From: Gammaproteobacteria bacterium | GTDB taxonomy: Bacteria > Pseudomonadota > Gammaproteobacteria > Tenderiales > Tenderiaceae | Reading direction: 5' to 3' | Length of the DNA: 64,000 bases | Assembly: GCA_021731365.1 (NCBI GenBank) | Contig: JAKFXL010000029.1 | Location: 1-64,000, forward strand | Shown here: in pieces, positions 1-11,521 of the stretch | How positions within the stretch are numbered: position 1 is the first letter of the stretch | Layout of the letters: every line of letters starts with the position of its first letter | Notes under the pieces: generated by a model | Database searches by the model: none | Told to the model about the DNA's origin: nothing | Seen by the model: the letters and a program-made list of their open reading frames with translations, nothing else | Position numbers and translations under genes: made by a program

Positions 1-144
1 CGCTGCAGAAGCAACGGTGATAATCAATCCAAATACAAATCCGGGGCAGCGCCGTCCAGCTGTGAGTATAGTCGAATGTACAGCTTAAACTAAGGCAGGT
101 TTTGTCTTGACTCTGGGGTCCACTTTACTCCTCACACGGGGTAG
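1..144. other. Unassigned left edge
   Basis: No recognisable gene. On the minus strand, just downstream of the cupredoxin gene, a good ribosome-binding sequence (GAGGAG, 4 bases before a GTG) opens only a 12-codon frame that ends in TAA. It may be a broken downstream gene of the same operon or chance. No terminator hairpin is visible here. Confidence 0.4.
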
Positions 145-486
145 TTATTCAGCAATGACACGGCCTTTGGCTGTTGCTTCGTGAAATTCACCCATAAAGT
201 TGTAACTGCCGGCCTTGAGTGGACCGATGGAGAGGGTGACTTTTTTGCCGCCGAGAATTACCTTTTCACGTTTCAGGTCGTCGCTATGAAACTCTTCCGG
301 TGTTGAGTCTTGATTATGAATTGTCAGTTTTACCTTTTGACCGGCAGGTATCTTGATCTCGGCGGGTTCAAAGGTGTGGTCTTTGATCACCAGCAGATAT
401 TCGTCTGCGGCCACCACCTGCATGGAGAAGGCGAGGGTGAGTATGGTGAGAAGTGCTGCACTGCCTTTTTTTATAATCTGTTGCAT
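145..486 (-). CDS. Exported cupredoxin-like protein, probably iron-regulated
   Basis: A 113-residue protein with a signal peptide (basic MQQIIKK start, hydrophobic core, probable cleavage after VVAA) and one small beta-sandwich domain of the EfeO/Cupredoxin_1 type (motifs EEFHSDDL, IGPLKAGSYNFMGEFHEATAKG). The mature chain has no cysteine, so it cannot form a classical type-1 blue copper site; His, Met and acidic residues near the C-terminal loop could still bind metal. Relatives often sit beside FTR1/P19 iron-uptake genes (family knowledge). An in-frame ATG 15 bases upstream is possible, but the chosen ATG has GGAG 9 bases before it and gives a normal signal peptide. A strong Fur-box match lies about 40 bases upstream, suggesting a role in iron acquisition; the exact function is unknown. 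Confidence 0.75.
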   Translation of the reverse strand: MQQIIKKGSAALLTILTLAFSMQVVAADEYLLVIKDHTFEPAEIKIPAGQKVKLTIHNQDSTPEEFHSDDLKREKVILGGKKVTLSIGPLKAGSYNFMGEFHEATAKGRVIAE

Positions 487-526
487 ATTGATGCGCTCCA
501 TAAAGGGATTGAATGGTGATGTTAGT

Positions 527-545
527 GATAATGATAGTGATTCTC
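527..545 (-). promoter_or_regulatory. Fur box
   Basis: The 19 bases GATAATGATAGTGATTCTC match the Fur consensus GATAATGATAATCATTATC at 16 of 19 positions. The site lies directly upstream of the divergent-reading cupredoxin gene, where a Fur repressor would block its promoter. The match is seen directly; iron control is inferred. Confidence 0.75.
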
Positions 546-604
546 AATACGATTGTCTAGTGTGGTGTGAAATAAACTTTGCAACGGCTTTGAAAGGGGT
601 GAAT

Positions 605-641
605 AAAAAAACCCGGGCTGTCTTTATCAGGCAGTCCGGGT
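605..641 (-). terminator. Intrinsic terminator of the purB operon
   Basis: A 12-bp stem (ACCCGGGCTGTC with GGCAGTCCGGGT, two G-U pairs) encloses a 7-base loop, and an A-tract at 605-611 becomes the U-tract on minus-strand RNA. It lies about 165 bases downstream of purB and would end the rluE-nudJ-mnmA-hflD-purB transcript. Confidence 0.8.
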
Positions 642-806
642 CTGGCGCAGGGCGCTGTGTAACGGGAGCGTCGGGGTGGATGCGGGGGGTGTTACGCAGC
701 GCCTACGATTGAATTATGGTGGTTGCGGGCAAAAGAAACTGTGTTCCTTATCACAGAATTGGATTAAGCCACGGCATGGGGCAATAAATTTTACCCCATG
801 CCTGAT

Positions 807-2201
<1,395 letters not shown>

Positions 2202-2831
2202 TTAATTGGCTTCATTCAATAATTCTTTGGTCTGGCTGAGCAGCTTTTTGCGGCTGAAGATTAGCCCGAGGCGGCGGCCACCACATTGACGCCAGAGTAC
2301 CGCAGAGCGGATGCCCGCCAGCAGCAGGGTTCTGACCTTGGCGGCGTTATTGCTGTTACTAAGGTGTCCCTGTTCGCCCTGGACGATGACCTTGGGTTTT
2401 AGCGTGCTAATGGTGGTGGAGTAGAGTTCGCCGATGCTGGCAAAGACGTTTTCATGGGTGCTGGAACCAAAATGCTCGGCCTGACTTTTGGCCTGCCGCA
2501 GCCCACGACTGATCTTCTCCAGCATGGCAGGTTGCTGCATCAGCTTGCGTTCCAGGTGCATCAAGGTGATGACATATTTGGTCAGTTCCATGTCACGCTG
2601 ATTGGTGGCGTCACCAAACTGATCGAGAATGGTATTCAGGCCGGTGGTCAGCCCTTTGGCATTGCCATAGATGTCCTCAAAACTGTTGGGCTCCATCTCA
2701 AACAGGCTGTTGATACAGATCTCCATGTCGGCAGTGTCAGCCCGGCCATGGCGTGCCACCTGCTGTACCAGCTTGACGGATTGCCAGATGCCGGCAAAAG
2801 CGGTGACCTGTTCGCGATAACTGTGTTGCAT
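2202..2831 (-). CDS. hflD: HflD-family protein (lysogenization regulator homologue)
   Basis: A 209-residue, largely helical protein with the family features: N-terminal QVTAFAGIWQSVKLVQQVAR, a central LTTGLNTILDQFG and a basic C-terminus. In E. coli HflD is a peripheral membrane protein that affects lambda CII stability; its housekeeping role is poorly defined. It lies between mnmA (22-base gap) and purB (27-base gap), as in E. coli, which supports the call strongly. Confidence 0.92.
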   Translation of the reverse strand: MQHSYREQVTAFAGIWQSVKLVQQVARHGRADTADMEICINSLFEMEPNSFEDIYGNAKGLTTGLNTILDQFGDATNQRDMELTKYVITLMHLERKLMQQPAMLEKISRGLRQAKSQAEHFGSSTHENVFASIGELYSTTISTLKPKVIVQGEQGHLSNSNNAAKVRTLLLAGIRSAVLWRQCGGRRLGLIFSRKKLLSQTKELLNEAN

Positions 2832-2852
2832 GCTGTGTTGTATTCCTTGTGG

Positions 2853-4013
<1,161 letters not shown>

Positions 4014-4037
4014 TTAATATAAAACGCCAGGTTGCGC

Positions 4038-4493
4038 TTATACCCCGATATCGGCCAGCAGTGCCAACGGATAGCGCCGTCCGGCCAGGTAGTCATCTAT
4101 GCAGTGTCGCACCAGGGGGCTGCGTAACCGTGGCCCCAGTTGATGAATCTCGTTCAGCGTCAGCCAGTGGGCGGCGATAATGCCATTGTCGAGGGGCGCG
4201 GTCAGGTCGTGAGCAGTGATCTCGCCAGTAAAACAGATGCGCAGGAAGGTGGTGGCCGATTTGGGTTCAATCCAGCGGTAGATTCCAACAATGGCGGTGG
4301 GGATAAGACTGTGGGCAGTCTCTTCCATGGTTTCGCGGATAGTGGCGTTGATGATGCTTTCGCCTTCATCAAGATGGCCAGCAGGCTGATTGAAGACAGT
4401 GCGTTTGACTCCCGGTGCCTTTTCTTCAACCATCAGGAACCGCCCCTCTTGTTCAACGACGGCGGCGACGGTGACGTTGGGTTTCCAGACCAT
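4038..4493 (-). CDS. nudJ: Nudix hydrolase, NudJ-like
   Basis: A 151-residue Nudix enzyme. The box reads GHLDEGESIINATIRETMEETA: the Gly, the first Glu, the REx2EE core and spacing are present, but the Gly of the final EExG is Ala. In E. coli the protein at this position is NudJ, a phosphatase of thiamine and nucleoside pyrophosphates; substrate use here is inferred from position and similarity. The start ATG lies inside the 3' end of rluE (41-base overlap), suggesting translational coupling. Confidence 0.88.
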   Translation of the reverse strand: MVWKPNVTVAAVVEQEGRFLMVEEKAPGVKRTVFNQPAGHLDEGESIINATIRETMEETAHSLIPTAIVGIYRWIEPKSATTFLRICFTGEITAHDLTAPLDNGIIAAHWLTLNEIHQLGPRLRSPLVRHCIDDYLAGRRYPLALLADIGV

Positions 4494-5088
4494 GGTGTTT
4501 GGCTCTCATCGGTTGGGGTTGAACGGGGTGGCGGGCCAGCAGCTCTGCGGGACACTCCTGGAGGGTCCATTCGCCAGGGGCAAGGTCATTCAGTGACCAC
4601 GGGCCAATACGCTGGCGGATCAGTCGTAGGGTAGGGTGTCCGATAGCGGCTGTCATTCGTCGTACCTGGCGATTACGCCCCTCTTGGATAGTGAGCTCTA
4701 TCCAGCTATCGGGGATCTCGGCGCGGTAGCGGATGGGCGGGGTACGGGGCCAGAGTGAGTCAGGTGTGATCAGTCGTGCCTCAGCCGGCTTAGTCATGCC
4801 ATCTTTGAGCTCAATGCCGCGGCGTAGATGCTCTAGCGCCGCCTCATCAGGAAGACCTTCGACCTGTGCCCAGTAGGTCTTGGCCATTTTGTGGCGCGGC
4901 TCGGCGATCAGGCTCTGGGTATTGCCATCATTGGTCAGAATCAGCAATCCTTCGCTGTCACGATCAAGACGGCCCGCCGGGTAGAAGCCCTTTAAATCAA
5001 TATAGTCAGCCAGAGTGGCACGCCCATCACTGTCAGTGAACTGAGAAAGCACGTCGTATGGCTTGTTGAAAATAATGATCTGGCTCAT
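4453..5088 (-). CDS. rluE: 23S rRNA pseudouridine synthase, RluE-like
   Basis: Converts a uridine to pseudouridine in 23S rRNA (U2457 in E. coli RluE). The frame shows IIIFNKPYDVLSQFTD, the catalytic-aspartate motif GRLDRDSEGLL and the C-terminal EGRNRQVRRMTAAIGHPTLRL of the RsuA/RluB-E-F family. The chosen ATG, rather than one 45 bases upstream, starts at the usual MSQIIIFNKP and gives 211 residues. The Arg-rich tail runs over the first 41 bases of nudJ. Assignment as RluE rather than a sister enzyme rests on synteny next to icd. Confidence 0.9.
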   Translation of the reverse strand: MSQIIIFNKPYDVLSQFTDSDGRATLADYIDLKGFYPAGRLDRDSEGLLILTNDGNTQSLIAEPRHKMAKTYWAQVEGLPDEAALEHLRRGIELKDGMTKPAEARLITPDSLWPRTPPIRYRAEIPDSWIELTIQEGRNRQVRRMTAAIGHPTLRLIRQRIGPWSLNDLAPGEWTLQECPAELLARHPVQPQPMRAKHHGLETQRHRRRRR

Positions 5089-5161
5089 AAACAGCTGCTT
5101 AGCGCTTAAATGGCGGTAGTGGTAGAATAGCATCCTACCTTTTTAAACACAGGAATACTCC

Positions 5162-6418
5162 ATGGCGTACGTTAAGATTGTTGTCCCAACTGAGGGTAAA
5201 AAGATTTCAGTTGCCGCAAATGGTGTACTGACTGTGCCTAACAATCCGATCATACCGTTCATTGAAGGTGACGGTATTGGAGTGGATATTACACCGGTGA
5301 TGAAAAAGGTGATCGATGCAGCTGTGACCAAGGCGTATGGCAGCAGTCGCAAAATCTCCTGGATGGAGGTCTACGCAGGTGAGAAGGCAACCCAAGTGTA
5401 TGACAAAGATACCTGGTTGCCAGACGAAACCCTGGATGCCATTAAAGAGTATGTCGTTTCCATTAAAGGACCGTTGACCACACCTGTTGGGGGTGGCATG
5501 CGCTCACTGAATGTCACGCTGCGCCAGCAGCTCGACCTCTACGTCTGTCTGCGCCCAGTGCGCTATTTTGATGGCACCCCTAGCCCCGTTAAAACCCCTG
5601 AGCATACCAATATGGTGATCTTCCGCGAGAACTCAGAAGATATCTACGCTGGCATTGAGTGGGCTGCTGGCACGCCAGAAGCGAAAAGGCTGATCGATTT
5701 CCTGCAGAAAGAGATGGGTGTCAAGAAGATCCGTTTCCCAGACACATCGGGCATTGGCATTAAACCTGTGTCGAGCGAAGGGACCGAGCGTCTGGTACGT
5801 AAAGCGATCGAGTACACAATTGATAATGATCGTGACTCGTTGACATTGGTGCACAAGGGCAACATTATGAAGTTCACCGAAGGTGCCTTTAAAAACTGGG
5901 GTTACGCGCTGGCCAAAAAAGAGTTTGGCGCTGTTGAGATCGACGGTGGCCCTTGGTGTTCTTTTAAAAATCCAAAAACAGGCAAGACAATTATTGTGAA
6001 GGATGTGATTGCTGACGCCTTCCTGCAGCAGATTCTGCTGCGTCCGGAGGAGTACAGCGTGATCGCCACTCTGAACCTGAATGGCGACTACATTTCTGAT
6101 GCGCTGGCCGCACAGGTGGGTGGCATAGGGATCGCGCCGGGGGCCAACCTCTCAGACACCATCGCCATGTTTGAAGCGACCCATGGCACAGCGCCCAAAT
6201 ATGCAGGGCAGAACAAAGTTAATCCCGGTTCAATCATTCTGTCAGGTGAAATGATGTTGCGTCATCTGGGGTGGCTGGAAGCGGCTGACCTGATTATCAA
6301 AGGGCTGAGCGGTGCCATCTCTTCCGGTAAAGTCACTTACGATTTAGCCCGGTTAATGGATGGTGCAACAGAGTTGAGTTGTTCAGAGTTCGGTGATGCC
6401 ATGGTCACCGAGATGTAA
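5162..6418 (+). CDS. icd: NADP-dependent isocitrate dehydrogenase
   Basis: TCA-cycle enzyme converting isocitrate to 2-oxoglutarate and CO2. The 418 residues align end to end with E. coli Icd. [13 protein letters not shown] carries the serine that AceK phosphorylates in E. coli, [11 protein letters not shown] follows, and [16 protein letters not shown] has the Lys-Tyr pair that favours NADP. An AGGAA ribosome site lies about 7 bases before the ATG. It is divergent from rluE across a 73-base gap, as in E. coli. Confidence 0.97.
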   Translation: MAYVKIVVPTEGKKISVAANGVLTVPNNPIIPFIEGDGIGVDITPVMKKVIDAAVTKAYGSSRKISWMEVYAGEKATQVYDKDTWLPDETLDAIKEYVVSIKGPLTTPVGGGMRSLNVTLRQQLDLYVCLRPVRYFDGTPSPVKTPEHTNMVIFRENSEDIYAGIEWAAGTPEAKRLIDFLQKEMGVKKIRFPDTSGIGIKPVSSEGTERLVRKAIEYTIDNDRDSLTLVHKGNIMKFTEGAFKNWGYALAKKEFGAVEIDGGPWCSFKNPKTGKTIIVKDVIADAFLQQILLRPEEYSVIATLNLNGDYISDALAAQVGGIGIAPGANLSDTIAMFEATHGTAPKYAGQNKVNPGSIILSGEMMLRHLGWLEAADLIIKGLSGAISSGKVTYDLARLMDGATELSCSEFGDAMVTEM

Positions 6419-6443
6419 AAGGCTATTGCAATAGTCTGAAACG

Positions 6444-6496
6444 AAAAAAGCCCCCGGCCACTGTTATAGGTTTTATGTGCGCCGGGGGCTTCTGTT
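6444..6496. terminator. Bidirectional terminator between icd and cspD
   Basis: A perfect 10-bp stem AGCCCCCGGC / GCCGGGGGCT with a 22-base loop is flanked by an A-tract on the left and a short T-rich run on the right. It lies between the convergent icd and cspD genes and could end both transcripts. Confidence 0.85.
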
Positions 6497-6499
6497 TAT

Positions 6500-6763
6500 T
6501 TACATGCTGGAGTCTGAGTCAGAGCCTCCTGATGCGCTACCATCAGCGGTTGTATCGCTGCCATCCAGATTGATGGAGGCTGCAAGCAGCCCTTTTGGAC
6601 CCTGAGATACCTCGTAAAGGACCTTTTGGCCCTGTCGAAGAGATTTGTAGCCATCCATGTCGATTGCCGAGAAGTGTGCAAATATATCGTCACCCCCCTC
6701 TTCAGGCGCTATGAATCCATACCCTTTTGCATTACTGAACCACTTAACGATGCCTTTTGCCAT
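6500..6763 (-). CDS. cspD: Cold-shock-domain protein, CspD-like
   Basis: An 87-residue single-strand nucleic-acid-binding protein with the RNP1-like KGYGFI and RNP2-like DIFAHFS motifs. The region DMDGYKSLRQGQKVLYEVSQGPKG resembles CspD, a stationary-phase replication inhibitor in E. coli, more than CspA. The frame is open for 37 more codons upstream, but the chosen ATG begins at MAKGIVKWF and has GGGGAAAG before it. The tail is rich in Ser, Gly and Asp. It is divergent from clpS as in E. coli. Confidence 0.9.
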   Translation of the reverse strand: MAKGIVKWFSNAKGYGFIAPEEGGDDIFAHFSAIDMDGYKSLRQGQKVLYEVSQGPKGLLAASINLDGSDTTADGSASGGSDSDSSM

Positions 6764-6862
6764 GCTTACTTTCCCCGCGGCTAAAACAAAAATCATGCCG
6801 GAAACTCCGGCCCGCTGTAGAGGATTGACCACAACTGCATTTACCCCCCCCACTCGATGATT

Positions 6863-6891
6863 AATGTTGATCAAAAATGACCATATGTCAA
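6863..6891 (-). promoter_or_regulatory. Possible cspD promoter
   Basis: On the minus strand a perfect -35 TTGACA (6886-6891) stands 17 bases from a weak -10 AACATT (6863-6868). Transcription from here would give a leader of about 95 bases, reasonable for a cold-shock-type gene. The -10 is poor, so the call is tentative. Confidence 0.4.
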
Positions 6892-7114
6892 TAGATTGAA
6901 AACATTAAGGATTGTCTATTGCTGTCGGTGGGCCATGTCTGTACGGTTAAGAGTTTATTAGTAAAGTCTAACCTTGGCGTTGCGTCTTGTAAGAGAGCTG
7001 GTGGTTAATTGACGCCTGTTTTTACCAGAGGCCTTTAAGAAAAGTGATGGTTTTTTAACAGCTTAGATAACACAGTTGATCGAAAGTGTTTGTTATTTTT
7101 ATTGGGTAAAGGCG

Positions 7115-7143
7115 CTGTCATGTAGAGCCTATTTGGTTATAAT
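7115..7143 (+). promoter_or_regulatory. clpS promoter
   Basis: A perfect -10 TATAAT (7138-7143) lies 17 bases after CTGTCA (7115-7120, four of six consensus bases). The expected start point, about 7150, is only a few bases before the clpS ATG, so the mRNA would be almost leaderless. No Shine-Dalgarno sequence precedes that ATG. Confidence 0.6.
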
Positions 7144-7153
7144 CGTCCCTGCT

Positions 7154-7474
7154 ATGACAAAAAAAATAGATCATGACGTGAACGATGACCTGGCGATTCA
7201 GGAGGCGCGGCCTCAGCTGAAACGCCCCCCTTTATATAAAGTTTTGCTGCTAAACGACGATTATACCCCTATGGAGTTTGTGATTCATGTGCTGGAGAAG
7301 TTTTTCGGCATGGGGCGCGAGAAGGCTACACAAGTCATGCTTCAAGTCCATACTGAAGGTGTAGGTGTGTGTGGAGTCTTTTCGCAAGATGTGGCAGAAA
7401 CAAAGGTGGCGCAGGTGAATGATTTTGCATACGAAAATCAGCATCCGCTGAAAAGCACGATGGAAGAGGCCTGA
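7154..7474 (+). CDS. clpS: ClpS, adaptor of the ClpAP protease
   Basis: A 106-residue N-end-rule adaptor that binds the ClpA N-domain and presents substrates with destabilising N-termini. The core is typical: [20 protein letters not shown], then [20 protein letters not shown] and [14 protein letters not shown]. The frame is open 26 codons farther up, but MTKKIDHD gives the usual short flexible N-terminus. It is followed 45 bases later by clpA, its partner. Confidence 0.95.
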   Translation: MTKKIDHDVNDDLAIQEARPQLKRPPLYKVLLLNDDYTPMEFVIHVLEKFFGMGREKATQVMLQVHTEGVGVCGVFSQDVAETKVAQVNDFAYENQHPLKSTMEEA

Positions 7475-7519
7475 CATTGTAGGCTTGTGCTGTACCAGGC
7501 AACGTAGGAGGTGCTTGTC

Positions 7520-9793
7520 ATGTTGAACAAGGAATTGGAATTTACGCTGAACACGGCGTTTCGTGAGGCGAGTGATAAACATCACGAGTTCATGACGGTT
7601 GAGCATCTTTTGTTGGCGCTGCTGGATAATTTGGCTGCCGCTAGTGTGTTGCGAGCCTGCGGTGCAGATCTTTCCCACTTAAAACGTGAGCTGCTCGCGT
7701 TTCTTGATGAGACCACCCCTGTCATTTCGAACGAAGATGGTCGTGAGACTCAGCCTACGCTTGGCTTTCAGCGGGTCTTGCAGCGTGCTGTGTTTCATGT
7801 TCAGAGTTCTGGACGTGAGGAGGTGACCGGTGCCAACGTGTTGGTGGCTATTTTTGGTGAGCCTGATTCGCAGGCAGTTTATCTCTTGAATGGACAAAAC
7901 ATTACCCGTCTTGATGTGGTGAATTATCTTTCCCATGGCATCTCCAAAGTGGCCGGGGATGAAGAGAGTGAAGACTTTGGTCGCTCCGAGGATGAGGAGG
8001 GCGGTTCTGACTCCGCGGCCAAATCGCCGCTCGAAAGTTTTGCGGTTAATCTTAATCAGCGCGCCAAGCAGGGCAAAATTGATCCGCTGATCGGGCGGCA
8101 CGAGGAGGTTGAACGTACCGTTCAAATACTGTGCCGTCGTCGTAAAAATAACCCCCTGTTTGTGGGTGAAGCGGGGGTCGGCAAGACTGCCCTGGCTGAA
8201 GGGCTGGCCAAACGTATTGTGGATGGTGAGGTGCCCGAAGTGTTGGCACAGAGCACCGTCTATTCACTGGATATGGGCGCGTTGTTGGCGGGCACTAAAT
8301 ACCGTGGCGATTTTGAAAAGCGGTTGAAAGCAGTATTGGCGCAAATGCTCAAACATCCCGGCAATGTCCTTTTTATCGATGAGATACACACTATTATTGG
8401 CGCGGGGGCTGCGTCTGGAGGCGTGATGGATGCCTCCAATCTTCTGAAGCCAGCGCTGGCGTCAGGTGAATTGAAATGTATCGGTTCAACAACCTACCAG
8501 GAGTATCGCGGCATTTTTGAAAAAGACCGCGCCTTGGCGCGCCGTTTCCAGAAAATAGATGTGCCAGAACCAACTGTTAACGAAACCATTCAGATCCTGC
8601 ACGGTTTGAAATCCCGCTTTGAAGAGCATCACCAGGTGAAATATACCCGCCAAGCTATTAAGGCAGCGGCTGAGTTGTCGGCGCGTTATATTACGGATCG
8701 CCATCTGCCGGATAAGGCGATTGATGTTATCGATGAGGCTGGGGCACAACAACGTATGGCACCCCCGTCAAAGCGTAAAAAAACTATTGGGGTTCGTGAT
8801 GTCGAGGGCATTGTTGCCAAGATAGCGCGCATCCCCCCTAAACATATTGGCAGCACGGATCGCGAAAGACTTAAAACGTTGGAACGGGATCTGAAGATGG
8901 TCGTCTTTGGTCAGGATCCAGCGATTAACTCATTGGCAGCAGCAATCAAACTGGCCCGTTCAGGGCTTGGTCATGATGAAAAACCCATTGGCTCTTTTCT
9001 GTTCGCGGGGCCAACGGGGGTGGGTAAAACCGAGGTGACGCGTCAGCTGGCCAAAGTAATGGGGATCGATTTGATCCGTTTTGATATGTCTGAATACATG
9101 GAAAGACACGCTGCGTCACGGCTTATAGGTGCGCCACCTGGATACGTAGGGTTTGACCAGGGCGGTTTGCTCACTGATGCGGTGAATAAGACACCTCATG
9201 CGGTGTTGTTGCTGGATGAGATTGAGAAGGCCCATCCTGACGTGTTCAACCTGTTGTTACAGGTGATGGACCACGGTACATTGACTGATAACAATGGTAG
9301 GGAGGCCGACTTCCGCAATGTGATTATAGTAATGACAACAAATGCGGGCGCTGAGCAGATCAGTCGAACCTCGATCGGTTTTACCCAGCAGGATAACGCC
9401 CGTGATGGCATGGAAGCGATTAAACGGACCTTTACCCCAGAGTTTCGTAACAGGCTGGATGCGGTCATTGAGTTTAAAGCGCTGGATCGTAAGACTATGG
9501 GGCACGTGGTTGACAAGTTCATTATTGAGCTGGAGGCTCAGTTGCATGATAAACATGTCACCTTGGAGATCACCATGGCGGCACGTGAGTGGCTGGGTGA
9601 GCGAGGTTACGACCCTGTTATGGGGGCCAGGCCGATGGCGCGATTGATTAAAGATAGCATCAAAAAACCGCTTGCTGAGGAGTTGCTGTTTGGCCGCCTG
9701 GCCTCAGGCGGGTTTGTCCGTATCGGTGTAAACGGCGGCGAACTAAGCTTCGATATAGAGGAAGAGGCGCGTCAGGCGGAGTCAGTTGATTAA
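7520..9793 (+). CDS. clpA: ClpA, ATPase subunit of the ClpAP protease
   Basis: Hexameric AAA+ unfoldase that feeds proteins to ClpP. The 757 residues comprise an N-domain that binds ClpS, a first AAA module with Walker A GEAGVGKT (about 216-223) and a second with GPTGVGKT (about 500). The TSIGF segment corresponds to the ClpP-docking loop. AGGAGG lies 8 bases before the chosen ATG; a GTG nine bases upstream overlaps that site and is unlikely. The stop codon abuts the stop of the opposing infA gene. Confidence 0.97.
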   Translation: MLNKELEFTLNTAFREASDKHHEFMTVEHLLLALLDNLAAASVLRACGADLSHLKRELLAFLDETTPVISNEDGRETQPTLGFQRVLQRAVFHVQSSGREEVTGANVLVAIFGEPDSQAVYLLNGQNITRLDVVNYLSHGISKVAGDEESEDFGRSEDEEGGSDSAAKSPLESFAVNLNQRAKQGKIDPLIGRHEEVERTVQILCRRRKNNPLFVGEAGVGKTALAEGLAKRIVDGEVPEVLAQSTVYSLDMGALLAGTKYRGDFEKRLKAVLAQMLKHPGNVLFIDEIHTIIGAGAASGGVMDASNLLKPALASGELKCIGSTTYQEYRGIFEKDRALARRFQKIDVPEPTVNETIQILHGLKSRFEEHHQVKYTRQAIKAAAELSARYITDRHLPDKAIDVIDEAGAQQRMAPPSKRKKTIGVRDVEGIVAKIARIPPKHIGSTDRERLKTLERDLKMVVFGQDPAINSLAAAIKLARSGLGHDEKPIGSFLFAGPTGVGKTEVTRQLAKVMGIDLIRFDMSEYMERHAASRLIGAPPGYVGFDQGGLLTDAVNKTPHAVLLLDEIEKAHPDVFNLLLQVMDHGTLTDNNGREADFRNVIIVMTTNAGAEQISRTSIGFTQQDNARDGMEAIKRTFTPEFRNRLDAVIEFKALDRKTMGHVVDKFIIELEAQLHDKHVTLEITMAAREWLGERGYDPVMGARPMARLIKDSIKKPLAEELLFGRLASGGFVRIGVNGGELSFDIEEEARQAESVD

Positions 9794-10012
9794 TTAACGG
9801 GCACGGTAGGTAATGCGGCCTTTGCTTAGATCGTAGGGGGTTAACTGTACTGTGACTTTGTCGCCAGTCAGGATGCGGATGTAGTTTTTACGCATTTTCC
9901 CTGAGATATGGGCGGTGACAACGTGGCCATTTTCTAGTTCTACGCGGAACATAGTGTTAGGCAGCGTGTCAATAACGGTGCCCTCCATCTCAATAGCGTC
10001 TTCTTTTGCCAT
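9794..10012 (-). CDS. infA: Translation initiation factor IF-1
   Basis: A 72-residue S1-like OB-fold protein that occupies the A site during initiation. It begins [20 protein letters not shown] and ends GRITYRAR, both typical. An upstream open extension lacks homology and is excluded; GGAGAAG lies about 10 bases before the ATG. It converges on clpA with no bases between the two stop codons, the same neighbour order as E. coli. Confidence 0.97.
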   Translation of the reverse strand: MAKEDAIEMEGTVIDTLPNTMFRVELENGHVVTAHISGKMRKNYIRILTGDKVTVQLTPYDLSKGRITYRAR

Positions 10013-10169
10013 AACGGGGATGCTTCTCCAGTGAGGTTTGTAAGGGTTTAAACCCGTGCCTGTATCAGGGGCCGTATTCTGCCCTAAATTCAATCGCCGC
10101 GCAAAGGGCGCTGCTGTTTAGTGGTATGTTGGGTTAAAGTGGGGGCCAATTTATTCTAGGTGTTCAGAT

Positions 10170-11141
10170 ATGCTCCCCTCTTTGAGCCGTGACGACGTGC
10201 TGTCCAAGCCACCCGCTATTTTTCTGATGGGACCGACGGCTGCAGGCAAAACTGATCTGGCGTTGCGACTCTTTGATACCCTGCCATGTGAACTCATTAG
10301 TGTGGATTCGGCACTGGTATATAAGGGTATGGACATAGGTACCGCCAAGCCATCACAAGAGCTGTTGGCGCACGCCCCGCACCGTTTAATCGATATTATC
10401 AATCCCACTGAGTCCTATTCAGCTGCCAGCTTTTGTGACGATGCGTTGCTGGCGATGGCTGAAATCACAGCGGCGGGTCGTATCCCACTATTGGTGGGGG
10501 GGACTATGCTCTACTATCGAGCGCTTGAGTATGGTCTGTCCGAGCTGCCCGCTGCAGATCCGGTGGTGCGGGCTCGACTGGACGCTGAGTTTGAAGGGAT
10601 CGGCCTATCGGCGTTGCATCGACGCTTAATGGGGGTTGATCCCTTGGCGGCGGCCAGAATCAACCCCAATGATCGTCAGCGAATCCAACGAGCGCTTGAA
10701 GTGTACGAGTTGGCAGGGGTGAGCATGAGCCAGCTCTGTGAAGGGGGGCGGCGACAGAAGCTGCCCTATGCGCTGGCTAAGCTTATTGTAGCACCCACTG
10801 AGCGTGCAACATTGCACCGACGGATAGAGCTCCGTTTTGATGCCATGCTGAAGCAAGGGTTTGTTGAAGAGGTCACCCGTTTGCGGGGGATGGAAGGGCT
10901 TGATTTATCTATGCCGTCTATGCGTGCGGTCGGCTATCGGCAGGCGTGGGAGTATCTGGACGGGAACTATGGCTACGATGATATGGTCAGTAAAGGGGTT
11001 GCGGCAACCCGCCAGTTTGCCAAGCGGCAGTTAACTTGGCTGCGTTCAGAAGTGGGGGCCGTCTGGCTGGATGGTGAGTCCCCCACGCTTTTTGATGACA
11101 CATTGAAATATCTGCGGTCTGAGCTGGAGTTGAGTGTATAA
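10170..11141 (+). CDS. miaA: tRNA dimethylallyltransferase
   Basis: Transfers a dimethylallyl group to A37 of tRNAs reading U-starting codons. The 323 residues contain the P-loop [11 protein letters not shown] (21-31), the [19 protein letters not shown] substrate segment, [13 protein letters not shown], and the tRNA-binding [12 protein letters not shown] near the end. An AGGTG site precedes the ATG. First gene of the conserved miaA-hfq-hflX-hflK-hflC string. Confidence 0.97.
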   Translation: MLPSLSRDDVLSKPPAIFLMGPTAAGKTDLALRLFDTLPCELISVDSALVYKGMDIGTAKPSQELLAHAPHRLIDIINPTESYSAASFCDDALLAMAEITAAGRIPLLVGGTMLYYRALEYGLSELPAADPVVRARLDAEFEGIGLSALHRRLMGVDPLAAARINPNDRQRIQRALEVYELAGVSMSQLCEGGRRQKLPYALAKLIVAPTERATLHRRIELRFDAMLKQGFVEEVTRLRGMEGLDLSMPSMRAVGYRQAWEYLDGNYGYDDMVSKGVAATRQFAKRQLTWLRSEVGAVWLDGESPTLFDDTLKYLRSELELSV

Positions 11142-11248
11142 GCCATTGTTGTGCTAGACTTCAGCGGTTGTAGTGCAGGCGTGTTTGGATAGTGCGGCTA
11201 TGGTTCTTACTGGTGTGGACAAGAATATAACAAAAGGAGAGTTATATA

Positions 11249-11494
11249 ATGAGCAAAGGGCAAAGTTTACAAGACCCTTTTTTGAACGCTCTGCGTAAGG
11301 AGAAGGTCCCTGTGGCGATTTACTTGGTGAATGGTATTAAGCTGCAAGGGCAGGTTGAGTCGTTTGATCAATTTGTAGTGCTGCTTAAAAACAGCGTTAG
11401 TCAGATGGTATACAAACATGCGATATCGACTATTGTGCCAGCACGTAATGTAAAGCTGAACATGGGCACTGATGATGACGATAGTGTTGAATAG
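11249..11494 (+). CDS. hfq: RNA chaperone Hfq
   Basis: An 81-residue Sm-like hexamer that pairs small RNAs with mRNAs. Gln8 ([12 protein letters not shown]) and YKHAIST with Lys56 and His57, which bind uridine-rich RNA on the proximal face, are present. The C-terminal tail is short and ends in an acidic cluster (DDDDSVE), unlike the long tail of E. coli Hfq. A strong AAAGGAGAG ribosome site precedes the ATG. It lies between miaA and hflX as usual. Confidence 0.97.
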   Translation: MSKGQSLQDPFLNALRKEKVPVAIYLVNGIKLQGQVESFDQFVVLLKNSVSQMVYKHAISTIVPARNVKLNMGTDDDDSVE

Positions 11495-11521
11495 AATAGT
11501 TAGCAGCTGGTATTGATTTAA

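Larger units (their letters stand above)
6764..7153. other. cspD-clpS divergent control region
   Basis: A 390-base gap with no recognised gene or RNA. It holds the cspD leader and promoter on the left and the clpS promoter at the right end. The middle is AT-rich, and I see no further conserved element in it. Confidence 0.6.

Noticed and set aside
85-135. Bases near TGGACCCCAGAGTCAAGACA looked like an IS3-type end
   Set aside because: No second end, no transposase and no target duplication are visible in the window.
6764-7153. Looked for a tRNA or structured RNA in the cspD-clpS gap
   Set aside because: No cloverleaf, CCA end or strong conserved stem could be found by eye.
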